Origin: Prototheca cutis
Lineage: Eukaryota; Chlorophyta; Trebouxiophyceae; Chlorellales; Chlorellaceae
DNA length: 64,000 nucleotides
Direction of reading: 5' to 3'
Assembly: GCA_002897115.2 (NCBI GenBank)
Contig: BCIH01000007.1
Coordinates: 393,938-457,937, forward strand
The notes beneath the pieces are model-generated. The model was not told the DNA's origin. It saw only the letters and a program-made list of their open reading frames with translations, and ran no database searches. Shown here piece after piece: positions 38,120 to 50,217 of the stretch (position 1 is the stretch's first letter; each line of letters opens with the position of its first letter). The position numbers and the translations under genes were made by a program.

Positions 38120-38470
38120 CTGCTGTCCTGGGGGAGGCAGGGCTGTGCTGGGGATTTCAAAATAGCTGCCCTCGTCAATCTGCTATTGTTTTAGTATATT
38201 CTTTTAATGTAGTCGCCATTGCCAATGTAAATCCATGGTGATGAATGCTGTGGCAGGAAAAGCCTGAGGGGTACCCTTGCCTGGTGGGTAGGGTCGCATG
38301 GCAGAAGCAGGAAAATACACCGGCGAAGCAAAGGAAGCGTTCGACCAACAACCCTGGCCGCTTCGACCAGTCCAGTGCCGATAAAGGTTTACATATGATA
38401 GAAAGGTTTGACATGATGGTCTTGGATTAGGCCTAGCGGGTGCCTGCTCGCTGCATTGCTTGCTGCTGAC
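38120..38470. other. intergenic
   Basis: VPS37 3' untranslated region and promoter of the next plus-strand gene. The TGTAA at 38226-38230 lies about 107 bases after the VPS37 stop. Confidence 0.4.
38226..38230 (+). terminator. TGTAA polyadenylation signal candidate for VPS37
   Basis: Green-algal polyadenylation signal sequence at a plausible distance from the stop. Five-base match only. Confidence 0.4.
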
Positions 38471-40616
38471 ATGGCCCTGGCAAGGGCCGCCCCGCTCGAA
38501 GGCTGCTGCCCGGCGTCTGCACAACGCCAGCCCGCTTGCAGACGGGGATGTAGCGTACTTGGTCCAAAGAATCGATCCCTAAAGAGCACATGGAAGACGG
38601 CTGCGTCTTTCGGGGATGGAGAGGATCGGGCTGCAGCTAGCAACCTTCCAGGGACTTTGGCCCTTGCACTTCTGGCTGCTTCCTCCCTCGTAAAGCCCGC
38701 AGCCGCCCATGCCGATGGCTGGCGTCCCCGTAGGCACCGTGCAGCCCTCAGACCCCGACCGTTCATCCGAATTGTGAGCAGCTACGCGGGTGCAAGGCTG
38801 TGGGCGCTCGTGCGCAGGAATATGTCCAGAGGCGCTGATAACGCAGCAGATGCCTGCTCGTGCCACTCTCAGAACAGTTGACACCTGTCCCTTGCTGCCT
38901 GCAGGGACCGCCCAAGAACGAGAAGGATGCTGCTGGTGCAGACGCTGTTGATGTATCCAAGCATGGCTCCTGGCTGCAAACGGCTCAGGGCGCTATGGCA
39001 GTGCTGAGATTGCCATGGGCAGAGAGAAACACAGCCCAGGAGGTAGGTAATGCTGCTGGAAGGGGTGCACACTCTGTGAAGAGGTGCCGGACCCTGGGAA
39101 AAAATGTGTTACTGGCAATGCAGGGATCCCCGAGAGTCTCCACTGCCATCAACAGCTGTGCATCCCCTCGACCAAACCAACAGTTTTCAATGAGTGTCGG
39201 CGGCGGAGACCGATGGGCGCACCTTGCCTCGGGCTCCAGAACCGAAGGGTCACCCGTCTGGCTGGGTTGGGCGGCTCTGGCCGCTGCCGCGGGGGCCGGA
39301 ATCCTGCTGGCGTACAAATGGGACTCGCTGGCGCTGGGCCTGGGAAGAAGACGCCGTAAGCCACAGGGCCGTTGGGTCCGCGACCGTTCCCTCGGTGGCA
39401 AGATGGTGCGGTGCTGTGACAGTGGGCGCTTGCGAACAGTCATGAGGCCTGCTGCATTGTTGAGCGGAGAATCTCTGGCAAACAAAACTGCACGTTGAGC
39501 GAGAATGCCCACGCACTCCCTCCACTTGCAGGTTTTCATTCCGGATCAGCCGCTGTCGGGGCGGGCACCACGGCCACTGTGGGAACCCGAGGACGACGAC
39601 AAGGGAACCAGCTCCCTGGGCCGAGCTGGGGTCCTGATGAAGGAGACTGCAACACGGGAGCAGGGTCTGCATGGCCGTGCGGCAGTGCACACAGACCTGC
39701 CACCTGCTTGGTGGATCGAGGCAGCCGACGAGGTGGACGGCAGCAGCGGGGCTGACCCGGTGATGGTCAGAGACGCCGGCGCCGCAGGCACCAGACCAAC
39801 GCCTTCAGAAGTTGAGGCACTGCGTCAGCGCGCGCTGCGTACGCTGCGCCGTCTCGAGGATGAGCGCCTGCTGGCCGGCCGCGACTACAGCACGGAGGAC
39901 CTGGTGAACCTAGCCGCGCTGAGACTGGTGAGGGACTGCTCGTGTGTGCGTGTGTGGGCAGGGGTGGGGAGGCATCCAGGCCCCATGCAGTGGCCGCTCC
40001 CAACGGCCGCTCAACGACCTGTTCTCTCCACACGCACACACAGGAGTGCGGGCCGTCACTCCAGGTGGAACCGTCGACAGCTCATGGGAGGGACGAGATG
40101 CTGCGCACTGGGATCAGGGCCGCGCTGCAGGCGGCTGGTACGGCTGCTGCTGCAGGTGTGGGGCCTCCCATGCATACCGACTCTGCACAGACAAACGCAC
40201 AGAGCCCAAACCAGGCCACTGCACATTCCCCACGTGCCTTTGTCTACTGCTTGGCTTCGGCATTGGGAACGCCACCTGCCCGCGCCAGGCAGATTGCTCG
40301 TGCCGAAGTTGCCGCGGCGGCTCGACAAGCCGTCGTGGACGCCGAGGCCTCTGGCCGGCGGTCGTCGACGGATCGGCCGGCGCTGGTCACGGCACTCGCG
40401 GCCCGGCTCAACGGCCTACTGGCCTGCCTGCCTCTGCCACCGAAGAGCGCAGAGGCGGAGATGGTGGCGGCGGCACTGGGTGCCAGTGTCTCCCTAGACC
40501 TCAGGAAACAACTGTTTGTGGCGGCTGCATCGGGCCAGTCGCCGGACCATGCAACTGTGCTCGCCGAATTGCTCGGCTTTGACCCCGGACTTGTCCTGCC
40601 CCAGCTGCTGGTATGA
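38471..40616 (+). CDS. plant/alga-conserved protein of unknown function, one membrane segment
   Basis: Proposed exons are 38471-38809, 38905-39042, a middle exon starting near 39182 and ending near 39355, 39532-39927 and 40044-40616. The first exon (MALARAAPLEGC and on) is Arg/Ala/Ser-rich and looks like a plastid transit peptide. The middle exon encodes one hydrophobic helix, WLGWAALAAAAGAGILLAYK. Its 3' splice site does not give the phase of the following exon, so that junction is unresolved. The C-terminal 320 residues have LPPAWWIEA, a long helical region and AEAEMVAAALGASVSLDLRK. From memory this order (a Pro-Pro-x-Trp-Trp block, then helices and an acidic AEMEMVA-like block) resembles an uncharacterised plastid protein of land plants. 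The function is unknown. It converges on SEC24, whose stop lies 249 bases away. Confidence 0.6.
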
Positions 40617-40864
40617 TAGTGCTCTTGTTGTTTCGAACGTGGAGTGTACCGATGTGTATTCTGTGTGCAGCTGCAGTGTTTTAACTCGAGAAGAGAGCAC
40701 CATTCGCACGGCTAAGGAGGGGGGGCCCAAACTCAAGCAAGCAGGCCCAGGGTTCCGAATCCCCTTGCAACAGCGTCTTCACACTGTTGCTCGGCATGAT
40801 AGTAGCTACGAGCACTTTTTCTGGCAGGCCCTGGAGTCCACAGCAACCGCCTGCCTTCCTGCTT

Positions 40865-43800
40865 TCAGGCCAGTTTGGTTGTGATACCACGGTGCAGGGC
40901 CCGGAGGTAGTCGGCGTACCCCGCGCCGGCCCCAAGGGTCTTGTCCTCCACAAGCGCGCCGAAGAAGGCACGCTCGCCCGGCTCGCAACCCGGCAGCACG
41001 CGTGCGCGAAGGGCGCGGCCTCTCACTGTGGCCATGGCTGCGACCAGGCCATGGGCCGCCGCGGACACAGGGTTGGCCAGGCTCGGGAGGGGCACGGGCG
41101 ACATGCCCAGAGCCTCGGGGGTGGGCACACCCAGCAGTGCCTGTACCAACCCCGGATCCACAGCTTTGCCCACCCAAACCAGCACCTCAAAGCTGTTGAG
41201 GTTGAATTTGGTTGGGTTTGTTTGAGCATGTGATGGAGAGGTGAGTTAGGGGGGGGGGCATCCCTGCCGTCGGCACAGCCGCACCCCAGCACACATACCT
41301 TGCCGGATCTGCCATGAACAACAGGCACCACCCAACCCTGCTTCCAAATCCCCCAAAAATGATAATACGAGCCACCAACCACGTACCCGTTATCCAGGGC
41401 ATAGATGCCTTGGGACTCGACGTAGGCCGCCGACAGGGGGAGGGCATCCGGCAGGGCGACGGTCGGAGTGCCGTTGGCTCCGCCGGTTCCTCCAGCAGCC
41501 GCCAACAACAGTCCGTGCAGGGGCAGCAGGCGTGGGTAAAGCGCGGCGAGAAGATCGCTGGCAGTGCAAGTGAGCAAGCGGTGTTGCCAGGCCGCGCGGT
41601 CGTCCAGACGCGCGTCTGGCCGTAGCAGCGGCGATTTCCCCAGGGACAACGCGAGCAATGGCAGCAGTTGCAGGGCTTCTGGCAACAAGAGCTGTGCGGC
41701 GTCCGACTGCTGCGCGGCGTGGCGGCGGTAACCGGCCAAGATTTCGACGACCGCGCCGAGAATTGCGTCACGGCACGCACCCAGGGCCTTGCCTGGTGCC
41801 TGCGCGGCCACGCGCCGTGTCACTAACGCCAACGTCGCGGCGACGTCGGCCCCCCGAAACACGCTGGTCCGACCCGACGTCACAGGCAGGGCCAGCGTGT
41901 GCACGCGCACGAGGCGCTGCCCCGCGGCACTCGTGTACAGCAGCGCGTACTGCGCAAAGCACGACCCGCGATCGGCGAGCTTCTCCTCGACCGCCAGGGC
42001 AAACACCAGAGCCTGCGTGCCGTCCACCCCTGGAAAATGCAAGTCGGTGGGACTGCCGCGGTGGTACGCACCAAAGACCCGCGTCACGGCCAGGCCGGGG
42101 CTCAGCCGCAGCCGGCCCACGGCCTCGAGGCCCGAAGGCACCCGGCACACGGATCGGCACAGATCGTTTTTGAGAATAGCCCAGTCGGCGGTGGGCACGC
42201 ACCGGCTGCTGCTACTGTCGTTGCCATAGTAACTGCTGCTTGCGGCGGCTCCAACCCCAGCAGCCACAGAACAACCAGAGGAGCCCCAGGCATCGTAGAG
42301 ACGGACGTCGCCAGCGGCGCCGCGCGCAAACGCCGCCAACGAAGCAACGTCCATGTAGACCCCGGGAGAAGGAAGGCAATAGAGCTCGGGGCAAACCTGC
42401 GCGGCAGCGGCGGTCGCTGCCAGTGCCTCCCAGTCTTTGCCGTCGGGCAGCAGGGCATCCAGGGCGTCACGCTCCGAAAACGCCCGGGGTACCTCACGCG
42501 GTCGCGCGCACGGCGTACCACGTCGGGGAAGACTGGCCAGTAATCCGTGCAGCCGGCCACCTCCCGCGGCNGCCAGCGCCGCGACGCCCGCTGCTAAAGC
42601 AGAACCCCCGGCGGCCTCGACATCACCGGGCGACGCGGCGGCCATGTTCGGGATGGCACGCAAGAGTGCAGCAAGCGCACCACGTCCCTGCTCCAAACAC
42701 ACCATGCCGCCCTCGGGCAACGGGCAGTAGACGTCTGTCGCATCAGGCAGCACCAGCATCGACGGCAGCGATGGCGCGGTGGCACTGCCAGCTACGTCGT
42801 CCTGCTGCGCATCATTTGAACCACCAACACTGCCCGCTTTCCGCGCCGCACCGGCCAGGTCATAAAAAGTAATGGCGGAATCAAACGTGACGATGCCAAC
42901 CCACGTCCGAGCTGGCTCCGGAACGCTCTCCAGCGCAGCTTGCACTGCCGCACAGGCGGCAGCCGTGGCACCGCTCGCAGCAGCCGCCGCGCCCGTCTCA
43001 ATGACAAACAGGTGCCGCGGCGGCTGGGGCGGTCGCACCATGTACTCGTCGCTCGCGGCAAAATCCACAGACCCACGCAGGAGCTCGGGGCGCTCTGCTG
43101 CATCTCGTCGCCGGCCCTCCACATCCAGACCGCAAGCATAAGCCTCGGGCACGGACTGCTCTGCACCACACATGTTGCACACCATGCGCCGTCCCTCGGC
43201 GAGGAATCGAAAGAACGGATTGATGTACGCACGGCACTCGCCGCACCGGATGGGGCCGCTGCCCATGGGTCGATGGTCGACAACGGGGACGGGTTCGTCC
43301 CTGGGGCCTGGCTCCGCAAGAGCATTGACCACCAAGCCGAGCGGGATTCCCAGTTTCCGGTACAGATCAGGCGTCTGTGGCGGGGGGGGTGCGATTGGGA
43401 CCCGGATTTGCCCTCGACATCTCGTTTCCTTTAAACGTACACAGACGCACGGCGTGCGGGCGCGCATGCACGCATAGCCACAGAAAAAGGCACAGCCCAG
43501 GTGCCCGCCTGCCTGCACATGTCAGTCACCTGAGGCACGAGGTTGAGGGAGCTGCGCACAAATTGCGGGCCCGCGGTGCCGGTGTCCCGGACGACGAGAG
43601 GGACGCCCGCCGGCGGCGGGATGGCGTGGTCCCCGCCCCGCCGTGTCTCAAACACCTGGGTGACAGTGGATGGAGGGGGGGGCTGGGGATGTGCAGAGGG
43701 ATGCTGCCGCGCGCATGCATGCCTGCACATGTGTGTACACCCAATGCATGCAAAGGGGACGTGCCTGCTCCATGGGAAGCGTGAGCGGCGGGCGGGGGTC

Positions 43801-45237
43801 GTTGCGACGGGCTGGCGGGGCGGCCATCTGCTGGACGGGGCCAGCAGGCTGGCTGGCAAAAACATGGTGCTGAAAAGGCACCCCAGGGCCCATCGATCCC
43901 TGCGGTGGCATTTGCTGGTACGGCTGCTGGCCTGCACCGGGGATGCTCTGCGGCGGCACACCAGGCTGCTGCGGGTAGACCCCCGGGCCGGCAGGAGCAG
44001 CCGTGTAGGAAGACGGCGCCCCGGGCTGCTGCATGGGCGCCAGACCCACCCCGCTTATCGGCTCAACAGCCGCTGCTGCGGCCGCCGGCACGGGCACCGG
44101 CTGAAAGGGCCCCGGTGCATAGAACCCTGGCGCCACCCCGGCAGCCCGTCGGGGTGATGGCGAGCCGGCGGGAACACTGACTGTGACAGGGGGTGGACTG
44201 AGCACGCCCGAACTGCCAGGCCCGGCGGCGCCTGCCCTTGGTGGTGTCTGGGGCAGGACGGGCCGGCCCAGCGGCTGGTGCATCGTGGAACCCGGCACTC
44301 CAGGCTGCTGAAATTGCTGGGCCGGAGCCATCCCCGGAGCGGGCCGTGGCATGGCAGCCGACGCCGGCCCCGGCGCCGCAGAGTGCGCAGCGCCCGGCCG
44401 TGCCGCTGGCGGCATCGCACCAGGCGGCCGCATCCCCGGCGCCGCAGCCTGTGCCGGCTGAATCCCGGCAGCAGGAACGCCAGGCGCAGGTGTCGTGGCC
44501 ACCGGTGCCACAACTGCAGTCCTGGGTATTGCCGCTCCGGCATAGGCGGGTCGCTGCAGCGCTCCTGGACCTGCGGTGCCTGGATAGGCAGCGGCGGCAG
44601 ACCGCTGCCCGGCTCCCGGGGTGCCGACAGTATTCATGTTGAATGGCCCAGTGGGCTGGGCGGCGGCCGCAGCAGATGGGGTGCTTGAAGTGCTGCCGGC
44701 AGAGCCGGGGCGGGGGTATGCCGCAATGTGTGTGGGGCCTCGCCCAGCGCCGTAGGACTGCTGCTGCGCCGTGGGGACGTGGCTGCTGGGGGCCTGTGGG
44801 TACGCTGGCTGCTGGGGGCCGGCCAATGGCTTGGGCTGCCCAACAAGACTCAAGCCCTGCATCCGTGCTGTCGGCGGCGCCGCTGCGGCACCTGCACTCG
44901 CAGAAGAGGGGTTGGGGTCGAAACAGCTGCGCTGCTGAGCATCAGCAGGGAAATGGATTGTCGCGATCGCCAAATGGAGCAGCCACTCAAGCAAATCCCA
45001 TCGGTACCTTCCTTGCCACGGATCCGTGCCCCCACCACCAACCAGGCACCAGCGGCGTCATCCATGCAAGTTGAATGACAGTAGAAAGCATGAGGCTGCG
45101 CAACATGCGGGCTCACGACCCCAAATCAGCACCCCCGTCGCCACACCTGGCGCGACCTGTTGCTGGGGGTACCCTGACTGAACGACAGGGACCTGTCCTG
45201 CCCATGGTGCCTGGGGCTGCCCATTGTTGGGCTGCAT
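40865..45237 (-). CDS. SEC24: SEC24, COPII cargo-adaptor subunit
   Basis: Five exons, 45237-45157, 44934-43765, 43655-43530, 43374-41387 and 41192-40865, give 1230 residues. The first 430 residues are rich in Pro, Gln, Ala and Gly, as is usual at the SEC24 N terminus. Then come GPQFVRSSLNLVPQ, IPLGLVVNALAEP, the zinc finger (CGEC and CNMCG, about residue 505-540), the vWA-like trunk (PPRHLFVIETG, TWVGIVTFDSAITFYDL), the beta-sandwich, helical and gelsolin-like parts. The last exon reads FEVLVWVGKAVDPGLVQALL. SEC24 binds cargo and SEC23 when COPII vesicles form at the ER. The intron after 43765 uses a GC donor (CAG/GCACGT). One N at about 42571 falls in the big exon. It diverges from RAB1. Confidence 0.95.
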
Positions 45238-45817
45238 CAAAAACAACTGGGCCAAAACACGGCCGATGGGATCGAGCGCAACGTGTGATCACTTGCGTTG
45301 GACCCTGAAAGGTCAGAGCTGCCGGGGTGTGCCTCCTCAGGGCCCACCCACCTCCCAAGCACCTCCGGCCGTCAGGTGCTTCCAAGCAAGCGGCGCAACC
45401 GCAGCTTGAAAGGTGAAATTTCGCGTTACGTTCTCATCGATCATTCCGTGGCACAGTCATGACGAGCGCGGGTGGAGGGTATTCTTCAGATCAGTATGCA
45501 GAGGGCAATTCCCCCAGATCGAGGCTCGCCCCAACGACTTGGGGGCTAGATTTTTTTCCCGCCTTGGGCAGCGCTCAGCAAATGGTTGATTCCGCCCAGG
45601 AAGGCCTGGGGCATGGCACCTGCTTGCCTGCATCCCTCCGGACCTGCAGCGTCATAAAAACAAAGTGGTCTTGAAGGCTGCGGTGTGTCGTTGCGCAGCT
45701 TCAAGAGTTCAGTCCCAACAGCTCGGCCAGGAGCCCCTGCGTTTTGAGCCAGGCAGCAGGGCAGTCTTGTTGGTCGCGGGGAGGCCTTTCTCGCTCCTTT
45801 TCAGAGACTAGACCGCC
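45238..45817. promoter_or_regulatory. divergent spacer SEC24 / RAB1
   Basis: 580 bases lie between the start codons of two early-secretory genes transcribed in opposite directions. No motif was identified by eye. Confidence 0.45.
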
Positions 45818-46717
45818 ATGTCGAACCCTGAGTATGACTACTTGTTCAAGGTAAGGGCGGAGGAGCGCGAAGCGAGCCCTGACCATGCCCGAGATCGTTT
45901 GCTGGCCCGTTCCGGTTGACCTTGCGGGCCGAGCTCGATTCCTCTACCCCCCTTGGCATGCCGCAGTTGCTACTGATTGGAGACTCTGGAGTGGGAAAGT
46001 CGTGCCTTTTGCTGCGGTTTGCGGTACGCGGGCTCTGTCAGGGAGGCTGGGCGTGGGCTCGCGGCCTGGGCTGTGGCTGTGTTGGGGAAGGGGCTGGGGG
46101 GGTGCCCCCTGTTTAGGTGTGTCGATGGCCTGCTGGCGGGAGTGGCCCTGCTTGGCAGATCAGGGCTCATGTGTTTCCAATCATCAATCATGCAGGATGA
46201 CACGTACACGGAGAGCTACATCTCAACCATTGGCGTCGATTTTAAGATTCGGACGGTTGAGTTGGACGGCAAGGTGATCAAGCTCCAGATCTGGGACACT
46301 GCGGGCCAGGAGCGTTTCCGCACCATCACCAGCAGCTACTACCGCGGTGCGCACGGCATCATCGTTGTGTTTGACGTCACGGACGCCGAGTCGTTTGACA
46401 ACGTCAAGCAGTGGCTGCACGAAATTGACCGCTACGCCAACGAATCCGTGAACAAGTTGCTGGTGGGCAACAAGACTGACCTGACGGGGAAGCGTGCGGT
46501 GGAGTACGACACGGCCAAGGCCTTTGCCGATGAGATCGGCGTGCCATACATCGAGACCAGTGCCAAGGCCGCGACTAATGTCGAGCAGGCCTTCATGACC
46601 ATGGCGGGGGAGATCAAGAACAGGATGGCCCGCGAGCCCGCGCTCAACAAGCCCGCAAACACCATCCGGCCGGGAGACGGCCGCTCCATCGCCGCCAACA
46701 AGAGCGGTTGCTGCTGA
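45818..46717 (+). CDS. RAB1: RAB1/YPT1-type small GTPase
   Basis: Three exons, 45818-45850, 45967-46023 and 46196-46717, give 203 residues, the normal length. It starts [11 protein letters not shown] and then has the P-loop GDSGVGKS, the switch I block [23 protein letters not shown], the base-binding NKTD and ETSAKA. The C terminus SGCC carries two cysteines for geranylgeranylation. The RabF and effector regions match the RAB1/RabD group, close to YptC1 of green algae. It acts in ER-to-Golgi transport, tethering COPII vesicles. Both introns are short and have consensus ends. Nothing is broken. Identity as a Rab is certain and the RAB1 subgroup is very likely. Confidence 0.97.
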
Positions 46718-47736
46718 TTTGTTGATTGGAAGCTCGGGAGCTTGGCGGGGTGGCGACGGGATGGCGAGCGCGTAGGACGGGCACGGCCTGACCGGACCAG
46801 GCGCAAGCGTGTTTGGCACGGCAGGAAGAAGTTTGCCGTGTTTGAACTGCGTCGCTGTTAGGGCGTGTCGACGGGCCGCGAGGAGGCCTCTGTTCCCGCA
46901 GTCAATGCGAGTGTGGGCCCGAGACTATTCTGCCCACGACATGGCCTCCAAACCCCGCTGCCTCCACACATGGCCCACGAAAGGGGCGCCCTGTACACTT
47001 TGATTTCTGTGACTTGGAAAAGGTGCAGTGAAATGGACAGTGTTTTGAGGGGTTCTCCGAGGTGCGCAAAAAAAAAACAGGCATGAGTAGGTATGGAAGG
47101 GGCCCTGCAGAGCGGCCAGCCAGATGACTGCCAGGTCCCAGTGACCAGCCAGCGAGCCAGATGTGACAAACCCAGCAATGCAATAGCAGCAGCGCGCCAG
47201 GTCCCAAAGAATTCAGCAAGCGTAATCATCCGAGTAGCCATCGCACCAGTCCTCCCCCTCCCAGGCCCGTCAGCCGAACCCCTCCTGGCTGCCGTCGGCA
47301 TGTGGGGAGAGGCAGCCCGGCACCAGGCCCCCGGCGGCAGAGATCCCTGCCAGCCTGTTCCCCGCAGACATGACACCTCACACAGGCGAGGCGCGACGGT
47401 CCAAGGCCCTGCGTGCAGTGAGGGTCGGCGACAGCGTGTCTGGCATGCCCACGCAGGCCCAGCTGTCGTCGCCCCTGCTGCTCATGCGCAGCAGGCGCAG
47501 CGTGGGCACGCCCACGGCAGGGGGCAGGCCGGAGACGCGCCGCTTGTGCCGTCGGCGCACCGCCCGGCGCACCACCCCCGCCCAATACTCCCAGGGAGAA
47601 ACGACCGGCGGATGGCCTGCATGCAGGGTAGTTGGTGTGACGCGCTGGACATGAGAAAGCGGGCCGAGATTTCACGCTGAGAGCAGCCGGCTCGGCTGCT
47701 CCTTGCATCAGTCCTTTGACAACAACAGCTCCCCCC

Positions 47737-47737
<1 letters not shown>

Positions 47738-47742
<5 letters not shown>
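47738..47742 (-). terminator. TGTAA polyadenylation signal candidate for MPDU1
   Basis: Green-algal polyadenylation signal on the minus strand, about 80 bases downstream of the MPDU1 stop and at the edge of a (CA)n tract. Confidence 0.35.

Positions 47743-47772
<30 letters not shown>
47741..47772. repeat. (CA)n microsatellite
   Basis: Sixteen CA units between RAB1 and MPDU1. Confidence 0.95.
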
Positions 47773-47774
<2 letters not shown>

Positions 47775-47820
47775 AAAGACCCCCCCACACCAAGAAAACA
47801 AACTCCGTCTCACCAACTTG

Positions 47821-48875
47821 TCATTCGGTCTTGGCATGGTCGACGCCACGGCGGCCGCGGTACGCGACGATCTGCGCCACCACCGTGGCATTGAGCGCCG
47901 CGCCGAGCATGGCGCCGCGGACCATGGCGGCGCCGGCCTTTTCGTGCAGCGAGGTGAAGATGCGCGCGGCGGCGCCGGCAGTGTTGAGGCCATAGGTGAT
48001 GGGTGACAGCGTGCCAGTGGATTTCGTTGAAAAATTCTGAAGAATCTGAGGCACGCGCGACGCAATGAAGAGCATGTTGTTCAGGTCAAAGGCAGCTGAG
48101 ATGGCGTGCCGTGAGACGGAACCCCCCACCACCGCCGCGGTCCAGCCCACCACAAGGACGAAAGAGAAAGCGCGGCGCGGCCAGGGGTGCCGCTGCAGGC
48201 TATACACCAACACCATCAGCACCAGATTCTGCACGAGAATACCCTGCATTTTTTGAGTTTTCGGAATGATATTGAGTTTAGACAATTTGGATGTATTGCA
48301 GCGGGTGAACATGGATTCTTGAACGAGCGGTATTGCTGCAGCATTCCCTTCCACCACTGCGTCTCCTCCTCCCACCTTCCACCACAACCCACAAAACAAC
48401 CCCAAACAACCCCCTCTCCTCCCACTCACCACCACCTCGCCATAGGCACTGAAGGGAAGACCCAGGAGGAAGCCGTAGCCGGCCGAGATGCAGTAACCCA
48501 GCGTCTCCAGTTCGATGGACAGCGGGCTCAGACCCTCGGCGCTGCCGGCCTTGAGCACAGCAACGATCTGGGGAATCTTCACCATGGTAGAGCCCGCCAG
48601 GATGCCATAGCCCAGGCCCTGCGCGGGGAATGGGGCGTGGCAGGGAAATGGGGGGTTGTCAACTCAGGGCATAGCAGCAGTACAGCTGCTCCGTTCCACC
48701 GGATTCCAATCTCAGGCTTCAACTTTGGAGCGGGTGGGCCCATAAACAACATCCTTCTCACCCTACTGAGAAGTGCCTTGAACAGGGGGCCGCTCGGGAT
48801 ACGATGGTCCACGACCAGCTCCTCCAGCGCGAGCCGGAGCAGTGCGAAGAGGGAGGCCTGCTGGAAGGGCGACAT
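47821..48875 (-). CDS. MPDU1: MPDU1-like PQ-loop protein
   Basis: Three exons, 48875-48762, 48618-48436 and 48243-47821, give 239 residues. The order fits MPDU1/SL15: an N-terminal FKALLSR, then GLGYGILAGSTMVKIPQIVA (first PQ loop), GLSPLSIELETLGY, and the second PQ loop SRVPQILQNFSTKSTGTLS. Around six or seven membrane helices are present and the C terminus is polar. MPDU1 sits in the ER membrane and is needed for use of dolichol-linked mannose and glucose in glycosylation. Its exact activity is not settled in any organism. Splice phases are all zero and consistent. It diverges from the small coiled-coil gene with 365 bases between starts. Confidence 0.92.
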
Positions 48876-49240
48876 CCTTGGTCACCTCCACCCCAAGTCT
48901 CGATCGACGATTATATGCTCAGTCCCTGCAATAATTACCTTCGATCAGCCGGAGAACGCATGGTTTCGGGCAGGGGCTCCCATGCCCTCATGTCGGTAAC
49001 ACGGAGCTTCCTGTCGTGTTGGGCCACTCCCCGATTGATCTCTGCTCGGCCGGGCCCCAGCAGCCATTGGCCGATCAGTCCATCATCCAACAGCTCATGG
49101 ATCTGATGAGACAATTTTTTTTCAAGAAATTTCTGTTTGCATAAGGCAACGTGTCCTGGAGAGTGCGCGGTAGGCGTGGCGACGCACGACACACCTCCAG
49201 GGCCGATGGCGGAACTGGTGCTGGTGTGAGGAACCCTCTA
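48876..49240. promoter_or_regulatory. divergent spacer MPDU1 / small coiled-coil gene
   Basis: 365 bases between opposite start codons. No motif recognised. Confidence 0.35.
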
Positions 49241-49840
49241 ATGGATCAGTCCCGGCCGGGGCCCTCCCAGGACCCCCTCCATGCCTTGGAAGGCAAGCTC
49301 ACCGAGCTACTGGGTGGATTGAGGGAGAAGACCAGCGAGGCACAGGCGCAGACGCTGCAGCACTTGGAACTCTACAGCGAAGGGCTTGACGAGCTCAAGG
49401 CGCGTGTTGTCGGTGGAAAGGGGGTGGGAGCGGCGTGACCGAGTGTGTGCGGCATGCCATGCCGTGACCATGGCTCATGGTTGGTGCTACCAACTGGAAG
49501 GTTCCTGCTTGATAGAGCATGTGACCTGACCTACAGTGATGGGGAGAGCAGCCATGCTCAACTGCATGGGACGTGGAGAATTGCGCAGGCATGAACTGTA
49601 CTGACGCCGAATCCGGTCCAGGAGAAGTCATGCACAGCAGATTTAACGTGCGTGGGACCCCCCCCCACACACACACAGTCCTCGGTGGATCAGGCGCTGG
49701 AGTCTCAGGCGCTGCTTGTGGAGTCGGCCAGGACAGCTGTGGCAGGACTATCGGAGTTGGAAAGCATGGCCTGCCAGCTGTCTGGGCTCAAGACCAGCAC
49801 AACGCAGCTGGAGACTGCAGTGCAGCAGCTCCTGCACTAG
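49241..49840 (+). CDS. small coiled-coil protein, family unknown
   Basis: Two exons, 49241-49405 and 49679-49840, give 108 residues. After a short polar start (MDQSRPGPSQDP) almost the whole chain is helical with heptad spacing: LEGKLTELLGGLREKTSEAQ, then LELYSEGLDELKA and, after the splice, LESQALLVESARTAVAGLSE and LETAVQQLLH. There is no membrane segment or targeting signal. The size and pattern suggest a subunit of a coiled-coil assembly such as a BLOC-1/BORC-like or tethering complex, but I cannot assign one. The intron ends in C-run plus (CA)n just before the acceptor. The donor could be at 49406 or three bases later without changing the frame. That exon 2 continues the heptads in phase supports a real gene. 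Confidence 0.65.
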
Positions 49841-50217
49841 TGCAGTGTGCGCATGCTCGCAGATGGGGATGAAAGGTGTACTTTATTTCCCCACCATTCT
49901 GATGATGCAATGGTGTCTCATGGCGCAGCTAGGGCACTGTGCCAGGTGTAGTGCCCGAGTGAACAGTGATTTTGGCCTGGGGGGAAGGAGGTCTGGCTGT
50001 GATTTGCACAGGGCCCTCTGGCTGGGGATCTCTTTTCAGGAATGCTGCGCACTTCGTGACATCGAGGCCGGCAGGAACATTCGGCCGATAATATACAGCA
50101 GTTTCTGCTCTCTTTTGGCCGCTGTGTTGATGCCCGCATATATTGTTTTGTTGTATAATTTGTTCTGTTGAGCCGCATTGCATGGTACGGTAGCGCTTGG
50201 ATCCGGACAGCAGCAGC
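49841..50217. other. intergenic
   Basis: Spacer before RRP42. It should contain its promoter. No gene seen. Confidence 0.4.

Larger units (their letters stand above)
46718..47820. other. intergenic, about 1.1 kb, convergent 3' ends
   Basis: No gene recognised between RAB1 and MPDU1. Frames on both strands (for example plus 47370-47654) have no family features. A (CA)n tract lies at 47741-47772. TTACA at 47738-47742 is TGTAA on the MPDU1 strand, about 80 bases past its stop. Confidence 0.4.

Noticed and set aside
41085..41386. Read-through of the large SEC24 exon past 41387
   Set aside because: It leads to non-SEC24 sequence. The donor at 41386 joins in phase to the exon starting FEVLVWVGKAV.
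47226..48065. Frame of 279 codons antisense and 3' to MPDU1
   Set aside because: It overlaps MPDU1 out of frame and passes through the GT repeat. Composition is Arg/Pro-rich noise.
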